35,780 nt of DNA from Terriglobia bacterium (GTDB lineage Bacteria; Acidobacteriota; Terriglobia; Bryobacterales; Bryobacteraceae). Under the pieces are notes generated by a model. That model saw nothing but the letters and a program-made list of their open reading frames with translations. It was not told the DNA's origin and did not search any database. Of the stretch, positions 24,340 through 32,150 are shown piece after piece. The DNA lies in assembly GCA_025358575.1 (NCBI GenBank), contig JANYJA010000133.1, positions 1 to 35,780 on the forward strand, given 5' to 3'. Made by a program: the position numbers and the translations under genes. Every line of letters begins with the position of its first letter. Position 1 is the first letter of the stretch.

Positions 24340-24549
24340 GTGGATGTATCAAAAATTTTAACGGAATTACGGCAGGAACGCGAACAATTAGAAGAGGCCA
24401 TTCTCAGTCTAGAGCGCTTGGCCAAGGGGCGTGGTCGCCGCCGTGGCAGACCGCCATCTTGGATGTCTGTTGCCAAAAAACGTGGCCGGCCGCCGGGCAG
24501 CAAGAACAAACCCGCGCCGCAGCTAGCAAAAGCGTTTGCCCAGGGATAA
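24340..24549 (+). CDS. small AT-hook-like DNA-binding protein
   Basis: This 69-residue protein starts at GTG 24340, with an ideal GGAGG five bases upstream; a TTG at 24328 in frame is not needed. The N-terminal half (MDVSKILTELRQEREQLEEAILSLERLAKG) is an amphipathic helix fit for coiled-coil dimerisation. The C-terminal half has two AT-hook-like motifs, RRRGRPPSW and KKRGRPPGSKNK, each with the core G-R-P flanked by basic residues that enters the minor groove of AT-rich DNA. Similar small proteins recur in Acidobacteriota genomes, where they are unnamed. It is probably a nucleoid-associated or accessory regulator. It stands alone behind a repeated palindrome and converges on the serine hydrolase-NamZ gene. 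Confidence 0.82.
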   Translation: MDVSKILTELRQEREQLEEAILSLERLAKGRGRRRGRPPSWMSVAKKRGRPPGSKNKPAPQLAKAFAQG

Positions 24550-24583
24550 GTTTTTAGCCCTGGGCCGCTGGCCGGTTTCGGCC
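24539..24583. repeat. inverted repeats at the convergent gene ends, possible weak terminator
   Basis: CCCAGGG/CCCTGGG (24539-24545 and 24558-24564) spans the AT-hook stop codon, and GGCCG-GTTT-CGGCC (24570-24583) follows. No clear T-run is seen after either stem, so termination by these alone is uncertain. Confidence 0.35.
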
Positions 24584-24606
24584 TTAATTCTCATTCATAA
24601 ACACAC

Positions 24607-26856
24607 TTACTTGTACAAAAGATACTTTGCTCGGAGCGGTGCAAACCCGGTCCAGTCTGGGGCGGGGGTGCCGCCCCTTTCCAACGCTCGAATTAGCTCC
24701 GAATTCCCAATCAAACTCTGGTTTACATCAAAGTCAACCTTCCCCGGATAGAGATGTTGCAGCGCGGAAGCAACCTCAATCCCCAACCGTGACGAATCGA
24801 AGATGTCGCGGTTTGTGATCAAGAACCGAACTCCGTCAACACTAACTCCAGTGAAGTGAGATGCCGTCGGCGTGAAACGCACCGGATAGCAGCGCACACC
24901 TGGAATTCCGCGCCCGTTTAAATACCCCGCAAGCTCAATCCCGCTTACAAAATCGGCCCCAATTATTTCGAATGGCGAATCGGTACCGCGTCCCACGGAG
25001 TAGTTCGTCGAGTACTCCAGCATGCCCACACCGGGATAGAGAATCGCCTCATTGAGATTCCGCATATTGGGAGACGGCGAGACCCAGGGCAGATTCGTTG
25101 AATCGAACCAATCCGTTCGCCGCCAGCCTTCTAGTCGAGTCACGGTTAAATCCGCGCCGATGCGATTCTCAGCATTAAACATTCCCGCCAATTCTCCTGC
25201 GGTCATACCGTGACGCAATGGAAGCGGGAAGTAGCCGACGAATGAGAGTTTGTCGCGGTCGAGCATGGGCCCTTCCACATGAATACCGGTGATAGGATTC
25301 GGTCGATCCAGCACCATGAAGGGGATGTGGGCTTTAGCGGCTTCCTCCATTGCGTAACCCATTGTCGAGATATAGGTGTAAAAACGGGTTCCAATATCCT
25401 GAATATCGAAGAGTAATATATCGACATTCTTCAGCATTCCGGGAGTGGGCCGTTTCGTTCTTCCGAACAAGCTATATATCTTGATCCCAGTGGCTTTATC
25501 AACGGCATTGGCAAGGTCTTCCCGATCTTCGGCGCCCGCGATCCCATGCTCCGGCGAAAATAGGGCGGTGATCTTCACGCCAGCCGCCGCCATCACGTCG
25601 ATATTGCGGCGACCTTGACGATCAATGCCGGTGTGATTCGTAATCAAGCCTACGCGACGCCCGGCAAGCGATCGAAAATTCTGTTCTTCAAGGACATCGA
25701 GGCCGGTGCGGACGACGCGGGTGTTCTCGCTGACCCGCGGCTCAATTCCAACTTGCGCGGCCGCGATGGTTGCGACTCGCGCTCGCAGGCTCGTGATCGA
25801 GTGACCGCGATCTGGATGCACGGAATTCGCGAGCAGGATCACGTAAGTCTGCGAGGGCGGATCGATCCAGATGGAAGTCCCCGTGAACCCGGTGTGGCCA
25901 TACGACAGGCCGGGAGGAAACAGCTCGCCGCGATTGCCAGAAAGCGGTGAATCGATATCCCAACCCAAACCACGCAACGCCGGCTGATCGATGGGACTTT
26001 GGGACGAGGTGAAGAAATCCAGGGCCACCGGACTGAAAACGCGGGTATCTTCCAGCCGGCCCTTGTTGAGCATCATCTGGCAGAAGCGCGAAAGATCGTC
26101 CGCCGTGGAAAACAGTCCGGCGTGACCCGCAACGCCACCCATGTAGCGCGCCGTATCGTCGTGAACCGAGCCGCGCAGCACTTCGCCGGATTTAAGGCGT
26201 TCCGTCGGCGCGATGCGCGATCGCCAGGCCAGCGGGGGCAGAAAGGCGGTCTCGGCCATGCCCAGAGGGGCAAAAACATTCTGCCTGGCATAATCGTTAA
26301 GCGGCTGCCCGCTGACGCGCCGCACAATTTCGCCCATCAGAATGAAGTTGATATCGCTATACACGAATTTGATGCGCGGCGGACCGGCTGGCGGGTCATG
26401 CAGCGCACGTTGGATTCCTGTATCGTAACCGCTCCAGGCGGGGATCAGGTCCAGATCCGGGCGCAGCCCGGAGAAGTGCGTCATCAAATCGCGAACCGTG
26501 ATGTCGCTGTTGCCATATTGAAATTCCGGCAGGTACTCGGTGACGCGATCGGCGATGCGGACCTTGCCTTGTTCGAAGAGTTTCATCACCGAGGACGTGG
26601 TCGCGATGACCTTGGTGAGGGACGCACAGTCGAAGATGGTGTCCGCGGTCATCTTCTCGACCTGCGGTATCAGGGCCCGATTGCCGTAGGCTTTACGATG
26701 AATGATCCGTCCCTGATGCCCAATCAGAAGTACGGCGCCGGGAAGGCGCTTTTCCTGGATGGCTTGGTTGATCGCGTCGTCTAAATAGGCGGATCCGGAA
26801 AAACTCTGAGCCTGAGCTCCCGCCGCAGCCAGAACGCACAGCAGAAGCAATTTCAT
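24607..26856 (-). CDS. secreted serine hydrolase (beta-lactamase family) fused to NamZ/DUF1343 domain
   Basis: This 749-residue secreted two-domain protein has a signal peptide MKLLLLCVLAAAGAQA. The first domain (about 20-370) is a class C beta-lactamase/esterase-type serine hydrolase with S79-L-T-K82, Y166-S-D (usually Y-x-N) and H321-T-G. The second domain (about 383-749) is DUF1343, the NamZ family of exo-beta-N-acetylmuramidases, with RVGLITNHTG (401-410) and LFSPEHGI (432-439). NamZ releases N-acetylmuramic acid from peptidoglycan fragments, while the serine hydrolase could act on the peptide or ester part, so the fusion suggests murein scavenging or recycling. It is the last gene on the minus strand after cimA (24-base gap) and could be read through from that operon. 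Confidence 0.93.
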   Translation of the reverse strand: MKLLLLCVLAAAGAQAQSFSGSAYLDDAINQAIQEKRLPGAVLLIGHQGRIIHRKAYGNRALIPQVEKMTADTIFDCASLTKVIATTSSVMKLFEQGKVRIADRVTEYLPEFQYGNSDITVRDLMTHFSGLRPDLDLIPAWSGYDTGIQRALHDPPAGPPRIKFVYSDINFILMGEIVRRVSGQPLNDYARQNVFAPLGMAETAFLPPLAWRSRIAPTERLKSGEVLRGSVHDDTARYMGGVAGHAGLFSTADDLSRFCQMMLNKGRLEDTRVFSPVALDFFTSSQSPIDQPALRGLGWDIDSPLSGNRGELFPPGLSYGHTGFTGTSIWIDPPSQTYVILLANSVHPDRGHSITSLRARVATIAAAQVGIEPRVSENTRVVRTGLDVLEEQNFRSLAGRRVGLITNHTGIDRQGRRNIDVMAAAGVKITALFSPEHGIAGAEDREDLANAVDKATGIKIYSLFGRTKRPTPGMLKNVDILLFDIQDIGTRFYTYISTMGYAMEEAAKAHIPFMVLDRPNPITGIHVEGPMLDRDKLSFVGYFPLPLRHGMTAGELAGMFNAENRIGADLTVTRLEGWRRTDWFDSTNLPWVSPSPNMRNLNEAILYPGVGMLEYSTNYSVGRGTDSPFEIIGADFVSGIELAGYLNGRGIPGVRCYPVRFTPTASHFTGVSVDGVRFLITNRDIFDSSRLGIEVASALQHLYPGKVDFDVNQSLIGNSELIRALERGGTPAPDWTGFAPLRAKYLLYK

Positions 26857-26880
26857 AGGCTCAGAGTAGCAAGCGCTTGA

Positions 26881-28491
26881 TCACACGCCCCAGCAATAGT
26901 CTTCGACCGCTTTATCGAGAGCCCCGTCTTCTTCAGTGATGCGCATCAATTCCAGACGAATCGCGTCGACCAGAGCGTTCCAGCTGGCTTCAATTACATC
27001 GTCTGACACGCCAACCGTGGACCAGCTTTTGCGATGATCGGACCACTCGACAAGGACGCGCACCTTTGCGGCCGTGCCTTTCTTCGGCTCAAGCACGCGG
27101 ACCTTATAATCCGTTAGTCGGACATCCGCAATCTGCGGATACAGTCCTGCCAGGCATTTGCGAAGACACAAATCCAGCGCGTGTACCGGGCCGTGCCCCG
27201 ACGCCGTAGCGGAGTGAACTCCGTCGAGCGCACTCAGATTCACGGTAGCGGTCGACCGCGTCGCCCCGCCCACACCGCTCTTCGTGACGACCTCATAATT
27301 TTCAACGGAAAAGAAGTGCTGTCCAGGCCGCAACGCTTCGCGGACCAGAAGCTCGAAAGTTCCCTCCGCGGCTTCCAGCTCGTAGCCGAGGTATTCCATC
27401 TCCTTAATGCGCTCTAGCAGTTCACGACGCGCTTCCTCGGTGAGACGATCGGCCAACCCGTGCTGACGAAGCTTGTATAGAACGTTGCCGCGACCGGATA
27501 GATCGCTCACCAGCACGCGCTGGCGATTGCCTACGGCTTCAGGCGAAATGTGCTCGTAGGTAGCCGAATCCTTCAACACCGCGCTGACGTGAATGCCGCC
27601 TTTGTGAGCAAAGGCGCTGTGACCCACGAAGGGCTGGTCACGCCTCAGCGGAAGATTCGCCAGCTCGGCAATGTAGCGGGTCACGCTCGCGAGCGTCGTC
27701 AGTTTTTCCGATCCGATGACCGTATGGCCCAGTTTCAATTCCAAATTGGCGATGATGGACGCGAGGTTCGCGTTGCCGCAGCGCTCGCCATATCCATTCA
27801 TGCAGCCCTGCACGTGCGTGGCGCCCTGCTCGATTGCGGCCAGCGCGTTCGCCACCGCGACATCGGAGTCATTATGCGGATGAATTCCGATCACTCCGTC
27901 AAAGCGCTTGCGGACCTCGCTCACAATTTCCGCCAGCCGCCCAGTCAGCGTGCCGCCGTTCGTATCGCAAAGACAAAGCACGTCGGCGCCAGCTTTTTGC
28001 GCCGCTTCGAGAGTGCGCAATGCAAAATCCGGATTGTCGATGTAACCATCGAAAAAATGCTCCGCGTCGTAAACTACTTCCCGGCCGTGATCTTTGATGA
28101 ACTGAACTGTCTCAAAAATCAGCGCCTGATTTTCAGCCTCCGTCACGCCTAGCGCGCGCGTGGTATGCAGTTCCCAGCTCTTCCCAAAAATGGAAACCAC
28201 CGGCGTATCGGCCTCAAGCAGCGCCGCGACATTGCGGTCTTCGTGCACCGGATTCTTGGCGAAACGAGTCGACCCGAAAGCCGTTAGCCGCGAGTGCTTA
28301 AGCCGCAGATCTTTCGCGCGGGAGAAAAATTCTTTGTCTTTCGGATTGGAACCGGGCCAGCCGCCTTCAATGTAATCGATGCCAAGCTCATCCAGTTTCT
28401 GCGCGATCAGCAGTTTGTCGTCAACTGAATAAGAGACAGACTCTCCCTGTGTTCCGTCCCGAAGCGTGGTATCGAACGTGGATATTCTCAT
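26881..28491 (-). CDS. cimA: citramalate synthase
   Basis: This 536-residue enzyme of the alpha-isopropylmalate/homocitrate synthase group matches CimA (TIGR00977-type). It condenses pyruvate and acetyl-CoA to (R)-citramalate, the route to 2-oxobutyrate and isoleucine that does not need threonine. The DRE-TIM barrel starts FDTTLRDGTQGE (6-17) and has the metal motif IHPHND, plus GYGERCGNANL. The C-terminal regulatory LeuA-type domain (about 395-520) is a known isoleucine-binding site in relatives. It belongs to the ilvBHC operon, 57 bases behind ilvC across a hairpin, which supports the CimA call over LeuA or homocitrate synthase. The start ATG (28491) is directly before MRISTFDTT, typical of the family. 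Confidence 0.94.
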   Translation of the reverse strand: MRISTFDTTLRDGTQGESVSYSVDDKLLIAQKLDELGIDYIEGGWPGSNPKDKEFFSRAKDLRLKHSRLTAFGSTRFAKNPVHEDRNVAALLEADTPVVSIFGKSWELHTTRALGVTEAENQALIFETVQFIKDHGREVVYDAEHFFDGYIDNPDFALRTLEAAQKAGADVLCLCDTNGGTLTGRLAEIVSEVRKRFDGVIGIHPHNDSDVAVANALAAIEQGATHVQGCMNGYGERCGNANLASIIANLELKLGHTVIGSEKLTTLASVTRYIAELANLPLRRDQPFVGHSAFAHKGGIHVSAVLKDSATYEHISPEAVGNRQRVLVSDLSGRGNVLYKLRQHGLADRLTEEARRELLERIKEMEYLGYELEAAEGTFELLVREALRPGQHFFSVENYEVVTKSGVGGATRSTATVNLSALDGVHSATASGHGPVHALDLCLRKCLAGLYPQIADVRLTDYKVRVLEPKKGTAAKVRVLVEWSDHRKSWSTVGVSDDVIEASWNALVDAIRLELMRITEEDGALDKAVEDYCWGV

Positions 28492-28509
28492 AAGGGCTCA
28501 CAAACGGAA

Positions 28510-28537
28510 AGGGCCGCGGGTTGCATCCCACGGCCCT
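28510..28537 (-). terminator. hairpin between ilvC and cimA, possible partial terminator
   Basis: On the minus strand AGGGCCGTGGG-ATGCAA-CCCGCGGCCCT forms a strong stem with one mismatch, starting 11 bases after the ilvC stop, and is followed by TTCCGTTTG. The T-run is imperfect, so it may lower rather than stop transcription into cimA, or protect the upstream mRNA. Confidence 0.5.
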
Positions 28538-28548
28538 CGATCTTCGAA

Positions 28549-29607
28549 CTAAATTTTGGCTGCCAGCGCGGGTTCGTGTGCAGATGGCGCATCCTGCGGT
28601 ACGCCCGCTTCCTTTTTCTTTTTGAGGAAAGGCATCATGGAACGGAGTTCCTGCCCTACCTGTTCCAGTTGTTGTTCGCGCGCACCCTCGCGCATCGCGA
28701 GAAACTTCCCGCGCCCGGCTTTATTTTCCGCGATCCATTGGCGCGCGAATTCACCCGACTGGACTTCCCCGAGGATCTTGCGCATCTCCGCGCGCGTCTG
28801 CTCGTTCACGATGCGAGGTCCGCGAGTGTAATCGCCATATTCGGCGGTATCCGAAACCGAATAGCGCATGTAAGCCAATCCGCCCTCCTGAATCAGGTCG
28901 ACGATCAGCTTCAACTCGTGTAGGCATTCGAAGTAGGCTATCTCCGGCGCATAGCCGGCTTCCACCAGAGTCTCGAAACCCGCGCGAATCAGTTCGCTCA
29001 CGCCACCGCAGAGCACGGCCTGCTCTCCAAAAAGATCGCTTTCGGTCTCTTCCTTGAAATTTGTTTCGATCACGCCAGCCTTAAGACAACCGAGCGCCAG
29101 CGCGTAAGCCAGCGCGCGTTCATGCGCCTGTCCCGAAGGATTCTGGTGAACCGCAACCAGGCCCGGAACGCCGACGCCTTCGGTAAAGAGTTCGCGCACG
29201 CGATGCCCTGGCGCTTTGGGCGCGATCATGGAAACGTCCACATTCGCCGGCGCGGTGATCTGCCCGAAGTGAATATTAAAGCCGTGCGCGAACATCAGCG
29301 TCTTGCCGGCCGTCATGTGCGGCGCAATCTCATTGTTGTAGAGATCCGCTTGGATGTGGTCGGAAACCAGGATCATAACGATATCGGCGGCTTTGGCGGC
29401 CTCGCTCGTAGTCATGACCTTCAGCCCTGCGTCCTGAGCTTTGCTCCAAGACTTGCTTCCTTTATATAGGCCGACGACTACGTCGACTCCGGAATCGCGC
29501 AGGTTCAAAGCGTGCGCATGTCCCTGACTGCCGTAGCCGATAATCGCCACCGTGCGGCCCTTCAGGTGCGAGAGATTTCCGTCTTTTTCGTAGAAACGTT
29601 TAGCCAT
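28549..29607 (-). CDS. ilvC: ketol-acid reductoisomerase
   Basis: This class I enzyme of 352 residues converts acetolactate or acetohydroxybutyrate, with Mg2+ and NADPH, to the dihydroxy acid; it is the second common step in Val/Ile/Leu synthesis. It has the N-terminal Rossmann motif [21 protein letters not shown], the loop LYKGSKSW that usually selects NADPH, and the knotted C-terminal domain with [16 protein letters not shown] and [18 protein letters not shown], whose acidic residues bind the two Mg ions. The C-terminus carries about 20 extra hydrophilic residues ([24 protein letters not shown]). It starts eight bases inside ilvH, with GGAG six bases before the ATG, indicating coupling. It has full length and intact motifs. 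Confidence 0.97.
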   Translation of the reverse strand: MAKRFYEKDGNLSHLKGRTVAIIGYGSQGHAHALNLRDSGVDVVVGLYKGSKSWSKAQDAGLKVMTTSEAAKAADIVMILVSDHIQADLYNNEIAPHMTAGKTLMFAHGFNIHFGQITAPANVDVSMIAPKAPGHRVRELFTEGVGVPGLVAVHQNPSGQAHERALAYALALGCLKAGVIETNFKEETESDLFGEQAVLCGGVSELIRAGFETLVEAGYAPEIAYFECLHELKLIVDLIQEGGLAYMRYSVSDTAEYGDYTRGPRIVNEQTRAEMRKILGEVQSGEFARQWIAENKAGRGKFLAMREGAREQQLEQVGQELRSMMPFLKKKKEAGVPQDAPSAHEPALAAKI

Positions 29608-30154
29608 TCAGAACTCCATCCACTTCTTCTAGTTTGGCAGCCGCTCGCGTGAGCACGGGGGGCTGCAGTTTTAACTTCTTGCCTTCCAGGGACACGCCGA
29701 CAACGCCGGAGCGGCTGACTTCGATTTCGCCATAACTGCGCATCACGCCAATGAACTCATCCAGCTTTTCGGGGTCGCCTGTAACCTCTAAGGCAAACCC
29801 GTCAACCGAAGAATCCACCACGCGCGCGCCGAATATTTCGGCTTCTTTCAAAACTGCCGTGCGGGATTCCTGCGGTGATCGTACCCGCAGCAGCAGCAGC
29901 TCGCGATTGACGGCCGGCGCATCAGTCAGGTCCGTCGCCTGCAGCACGTTGACCAATTTGTTCATTTGCTTGATGACTTGTGCCCGCAGCCGGTCTTCGA
30001 TATCGCAAACGATGGTCATGCGCGAAAGCTCAGGGTCAAGCGTGCGCGCCACGGTCAAACTTTCAATGTTGTAACCGCGGGCTGAGAGCAAGCCCGTGAC
30101 CCGAAGAAGCGCGCCGGGTTTGTTTTCAAGGTGAACCGAAATAATCTGCAGCAT
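29600..30154 (-). CDS. ilvH: acetolactate synthase small (regulatory) subunit
   Basis: This 184-residue regulatory subunit activates IlvB and confers feedback inhibition by valine. The N-terminal ACT domain is clear ([36 protein letters not shown]), followed by a C-terminal domain of the same family ending near [18 protein letters not shown]. The ATG at 30154 is used: it starts exactly at the ACT domain and is ten bases after the ilvB stop. A frame reaching back to 30298 reads through ilvB in another phase and is spurious. It overlaps ilvC by eight bases. Together the spacing indicates one transcript with ilvB and ilvC, starting from the attenuated leader. Confidence 0.96.
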   Translation of the reverse strand: MLQIISVHLENKPGALLRVTGLLSARGYNIESLTVARTLDPELSRMTIVCDIEDRLRAQVIKQMNKLVNVLQATDLTDAPAVNRELLLLRVRSPQESRTAVLKEAEIFGARVVDSSVDGFALEVTGDPEKLDEFIGVMRSYGEIEVSRSGVVGVSLEGKKLKLQPPVLTRAAAKLEEVDGVLNG

Positions 30155-30164
30155 ATCGTTTCGC

Positions 30165-31889
30165 CTAGACCGCCACCGGCACGGGCGGACCCAGCACCAT
30201 CTCATTGATCGCGCCGCCCGATGGCACCATCGGGTAGACGTTCTCGAACTGTGTAACTTTGACGTTGAGCAGATACGGGCCGGGCTCTTTGATCGCAATG
30301 TCGAGAGCGTCGGCTAGTTCCGAGGGCTTTTCAATCGTGCGGCCCTTGAAGCCGTAAGCTCCCGCAAGCTTTTCAGCATCGGGGAAGCAATCGAGGCGCA
30401 CCGAGCTGAGGCGGTTGTTGTAAAACAACTCCTGCCACTGCCGGACCATGCCGAGATGGCCGTTGTTCATAACGATGATTTTGATGGGAAGCCCGTTGCT
30501 CGCGATGGTGCCCAGTTCGGGGATAGACATCTGAAAGCCGCCATCGCCCACAATCGCAAACACCAGTTTGTCGGGGCGCGCGAATTGTGCACCGATCGCC
30601 GCGGGCAGCCCGAACCCCATTGCGCCAAGACCACCCGAATTGATCCAAAGCCGGGGATGATTGAAGCGCACTAATTGCGCCGTCCACATTTGGTGCTGCC
30701 CTACGTCGGTGGTGACGATCGCTTCGCCCGCTGAAAGTCTGTCGATTTCAGAAATGAGATGCTGCGGTTTGATCTCCGTTTCGGAACGGCTCTTGTCATA
30801 CGGATGTTCTTTTGCCCAATCGCGCACCTGCTGCCGCCATGCAGCGCGAGGCGCGGTATTGCGCGAACCGTGCTCACCTTTCATTTCACCAAGATTGCGG
30901 TTCAACTTCTGCAGCACGCGCTTCACGTCTCCCACGATCGGGATATCGGGTATGCGATTCTTGGCAATTTCCGCCGGATCGATGTCCACGTGAATCACGC
31001 GCGCATTCGGCGCGAAAGCCGCTAAGCGTCCGGTTACGCGATCGTCAAATCGCACGCCCAGCGCGATCAGCAGATCGCAATTCGAAATCCCCATATTCGC
31101 CGCGTAACTGCCATGCATTCCGGGCATGCTGACGAAGTTCGGGTGATTGGAAGGCAGCGCGCCAAGACCCATCAGGGTGCAGACTGCCGGCATATCCACC
31201 ATTTCGACCAGTTCGCGCAGTTCGCCGTCAGCGCCCGAAGCGATTACGCCGCCGCCGGCGTAAACAAACGGCCTTTCCGCTTCCCAGATCATCTGCGCGG
31301 CTCTTCGAATCTGGCCCGCGTGCCCTTCCGTGAAAACCTTATAACCGGGAAGGTGAATGGTATCCACCGGCGTGTAGTGGCCCGTCGCTTGGAATACATC
31401 CTTCGGAATATCGATAAGCACCGGGCCCGGACGTCCGCTCGACGCGATATAAAAAGCTTCGTGCACGATTTTCGGAAGTTCCGCCAGCGTTTTCACAAGA
31501 TAGTTGTGCTTGGTGCAGGCGCGCGTGATGCCAAACGTGTCGGCTTCCTGAAACGCGTCGCTGCCGATGAGCTTGGTCGAAACCTGGCCGGTGATAGCAA
31601 CAATCGGGATCGAATCCATCATGGAATCGACCAGCCCGGTTACCAGGTTAGTCGCGCCGGGGCCTGAAGTCGCGCAGCACACTCCGACCTTGCCCGTAGC
31701 CCGGGCGTATCCTTCGGCGGCGAAGCAGGCGTTCTCTTCGTGGCGAACCAGCACATGCTTGATCGGATGATCGTAAAGCGCGTCATAGAGAGGGAGCGTG
31801 ACGCCGCCCGGATAGCCGAAAAAACAATCGACTTCTTCCCGAACCAGACATTCGAGCAGGATCTGGGCACCATTCATTAAGGTAGACAT
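30165..31889 (-). CDS. ilvB: acetolactate synthase large (catalytic) subunit
   Basis: This 574-residue thiamine-diphosphate enzyme makes acetolactate from two pyruvates, or acetohydroxybutyrate from pyruvate and 2-oxobutyrate. Domain order is TPP-binding N (about 5-170, with FGYPGG and catalytic E51 in VRHEENACFAAEGYARATG), a central FAD-binding domain (about 195-330), and TPP-binding C (about 380-530, VGDGGFQMSIPELGTIASNGLPIKIIVMNN with the GDG...NN pattern). I chose ATG 31889; 31877 is an alternative. A GTG at 31922 in frame lies inside the attenuator stem and would put extra residues before the family start. No strong ribosome site is seen. It is the first structural gene after the Ile/Val leader peptide. 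Confidence 0.97.
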   Translation of the reverse strand: MSTLMNGAQILLECLVREEVDCFFGYPGGVTLPLYDALYDHPIKHVLVRHEENACFAAEGYARATGKVGVCCATSGPGATNLVTGLVDSMMDSIPIVAITGQVSTKLIGSDAFQEADTFGITRACTKHNYLVKTLAELPKIVHEAFYIASSGRPGPVLIDIPKDVFQATGHYTPVDTIHLPGYKVFTEGHAGQIRRAAQMIWEAERPFVYAGGGVIASGADGELRELVEMVDMPAVCTLMGLGALPSNHPNFVSMPGMHGSYAANMGISNCDLLIALGVRFDDRVTGRLAAFAPNARVIHVDIDPAEIAKNRIPDIPIVGDVKRVLQKLNRNLGEMKGEHGSRNTAPRAAWRQQVRDWAKEHPYDKSRSETEIKPQHLISEIDRLSAGEAIVTTDVGQHQMWTAQLVRFNHPRLWINSGGLGAMGFGLPAAIGAQFARPDKLVFAIVGDGGFQMSIPELGTIASNGLPIKIIVMNNGHLGMVRQWQELFYNNRLSSVRLDCFPDAEKLAGAYGFKGRTIEKPSELADALDIAIKEPGPYLLNVKVTQFENVYPMVPSGGAINEMVLGPPVPVAV

Positions 31890-31910
31890 AGAATATTCGT
31901 TCGTATCAAC

Positions 31911-31953
31911 AAAAAAGGCCACCAGCCGGGTTAGTTGCTCCCCGCTGATGGCC
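31911..31953 (-). terminator. attenuator (intrinsic terminator) of the ilvBHC-cimA operon
   Basis: Minus-strand arms at 31953-31940 (GGCCATCAGCGGGG) and 31930-31917 (CCCGGCTGGTGGCC) pair with one G-T wobble and one mismatch over 14 bases, loop nine bases, followed by six T (31916-31911). It lies between the leader peptide and the ilvB start, so it is an attenuator and not the end of an upstream gene. Confidence 0.9.
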
Positions 31954-31981
31954 TCGGAAAATCCGAAGACCTCAAGCGGGG
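31940..31981 (-). promoter_or_regulatory. antiterminator structure of the ilv leader
   Basis: CCCCGCT (31981-31975), overlapping the end of the leader peptide just before its TGA, is complementary over seven bases to AGCGGGG (31946-31940), which is part of the terminator's left arm. The two pairings exclude each other. A nested hairpin CTTCGGA-TTT-TCCGAGG (31969-31952) fits inside the loop. A ribosome held at the Ile/Val codons frees CCCCGCT to pair and allows readthrough; one that reaches the stop covers it and lets the terminator form. Confidence 0.78.
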
Positions 31982-32058
31982 CCGGCTACGATGACCGTAA
32001 TAATGACAGAAATGAAGCTCTGCGCTGGATAACAACGAAATGTACGCGCGGAGATCAT
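31972..32058 (-). CDS. ilv operon leader peptide (attenuation peptide, Ile/Val-rich)
   Basis: This is a 28-residue open frame (ATG 32058, TGA 31974-31972). After MISARTFRCYPAQSF, residues 16-24 read ISVIITVIV, seven Ile/Val codons out of nine, with no Leu in the peptide. Only two residues lie between the Ile/Val run and AGPA plus stop. Together with the terminator and antiterminator that follow, this matches the classical ribosome-mediated attenuation scheme known for ilv operons of Enterobacteria: low charged tRNA-Ile or tRNA-Val stalls the ribosome and prevents termination. Its own start has no ribosome site; a promoter (TTGCAT-17-TACACT) predicts transcription beginning five bases before the ATG, so translation may be leaderless. 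It is too short to be called by usual gene finders. Confidence 0.85.
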   Translation of the reverse strand: MISARTFRCYPAQSFISVIITVIVAGPA

Positions 32059-32069
32059 CACTTGAAGAG

Positions 32070-32098
32070 AGTGTACATTGAAAGTTTTGGAAATGCAA
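32070..32098 (-). promoter_or_regulatory. promoter of the ilv leader/operon
   Basis: Minus-strand TTGCAT (32098-32093), 17-base spacer, TACACT (32075-32070). Expected transcription start is about 32063, five bases before the leader peptide ATG. Its -35 box touches that of the divergent promoter. Confidence 0.7.
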
Positions 32099-32115
32099 GA
32101 TAATCTTTGTATAAA
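32087..32115 (+). promoter_or_regulatory. promoter of the amidohydrolase gene
   Basis: TTGGAA (32087-32092), 17-base spacer, TATAAA (32110-32115), an almost standard sigma-70-type promoter, in a locally AT-rich stretch. Transcription would start near 32122, about 29 bases before the GTG start of the amidohydrolase. The -35 boxes of the two divergent promoters are adjacent, so RNA polymerase binding at one should hinder the other. Confidence 0.7.
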
Positions 32116-32150
32116 TATTTGTAATGTTCTCGGGTTGCTAATCTAAGCTC

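Noticed and set aside
25999-26784. 261-codon plus-strand frame
   Set aside because: It is antisense to the serine hydrolase domain with all catalytic motifs intact on the other strand.
31890-31922. N-terminal extension of ilvB from GTG 31922
   Set aside because: The codons lie within the terminator stem and T-run, and acetolactate synthases normally begin near the ATG at 31889.
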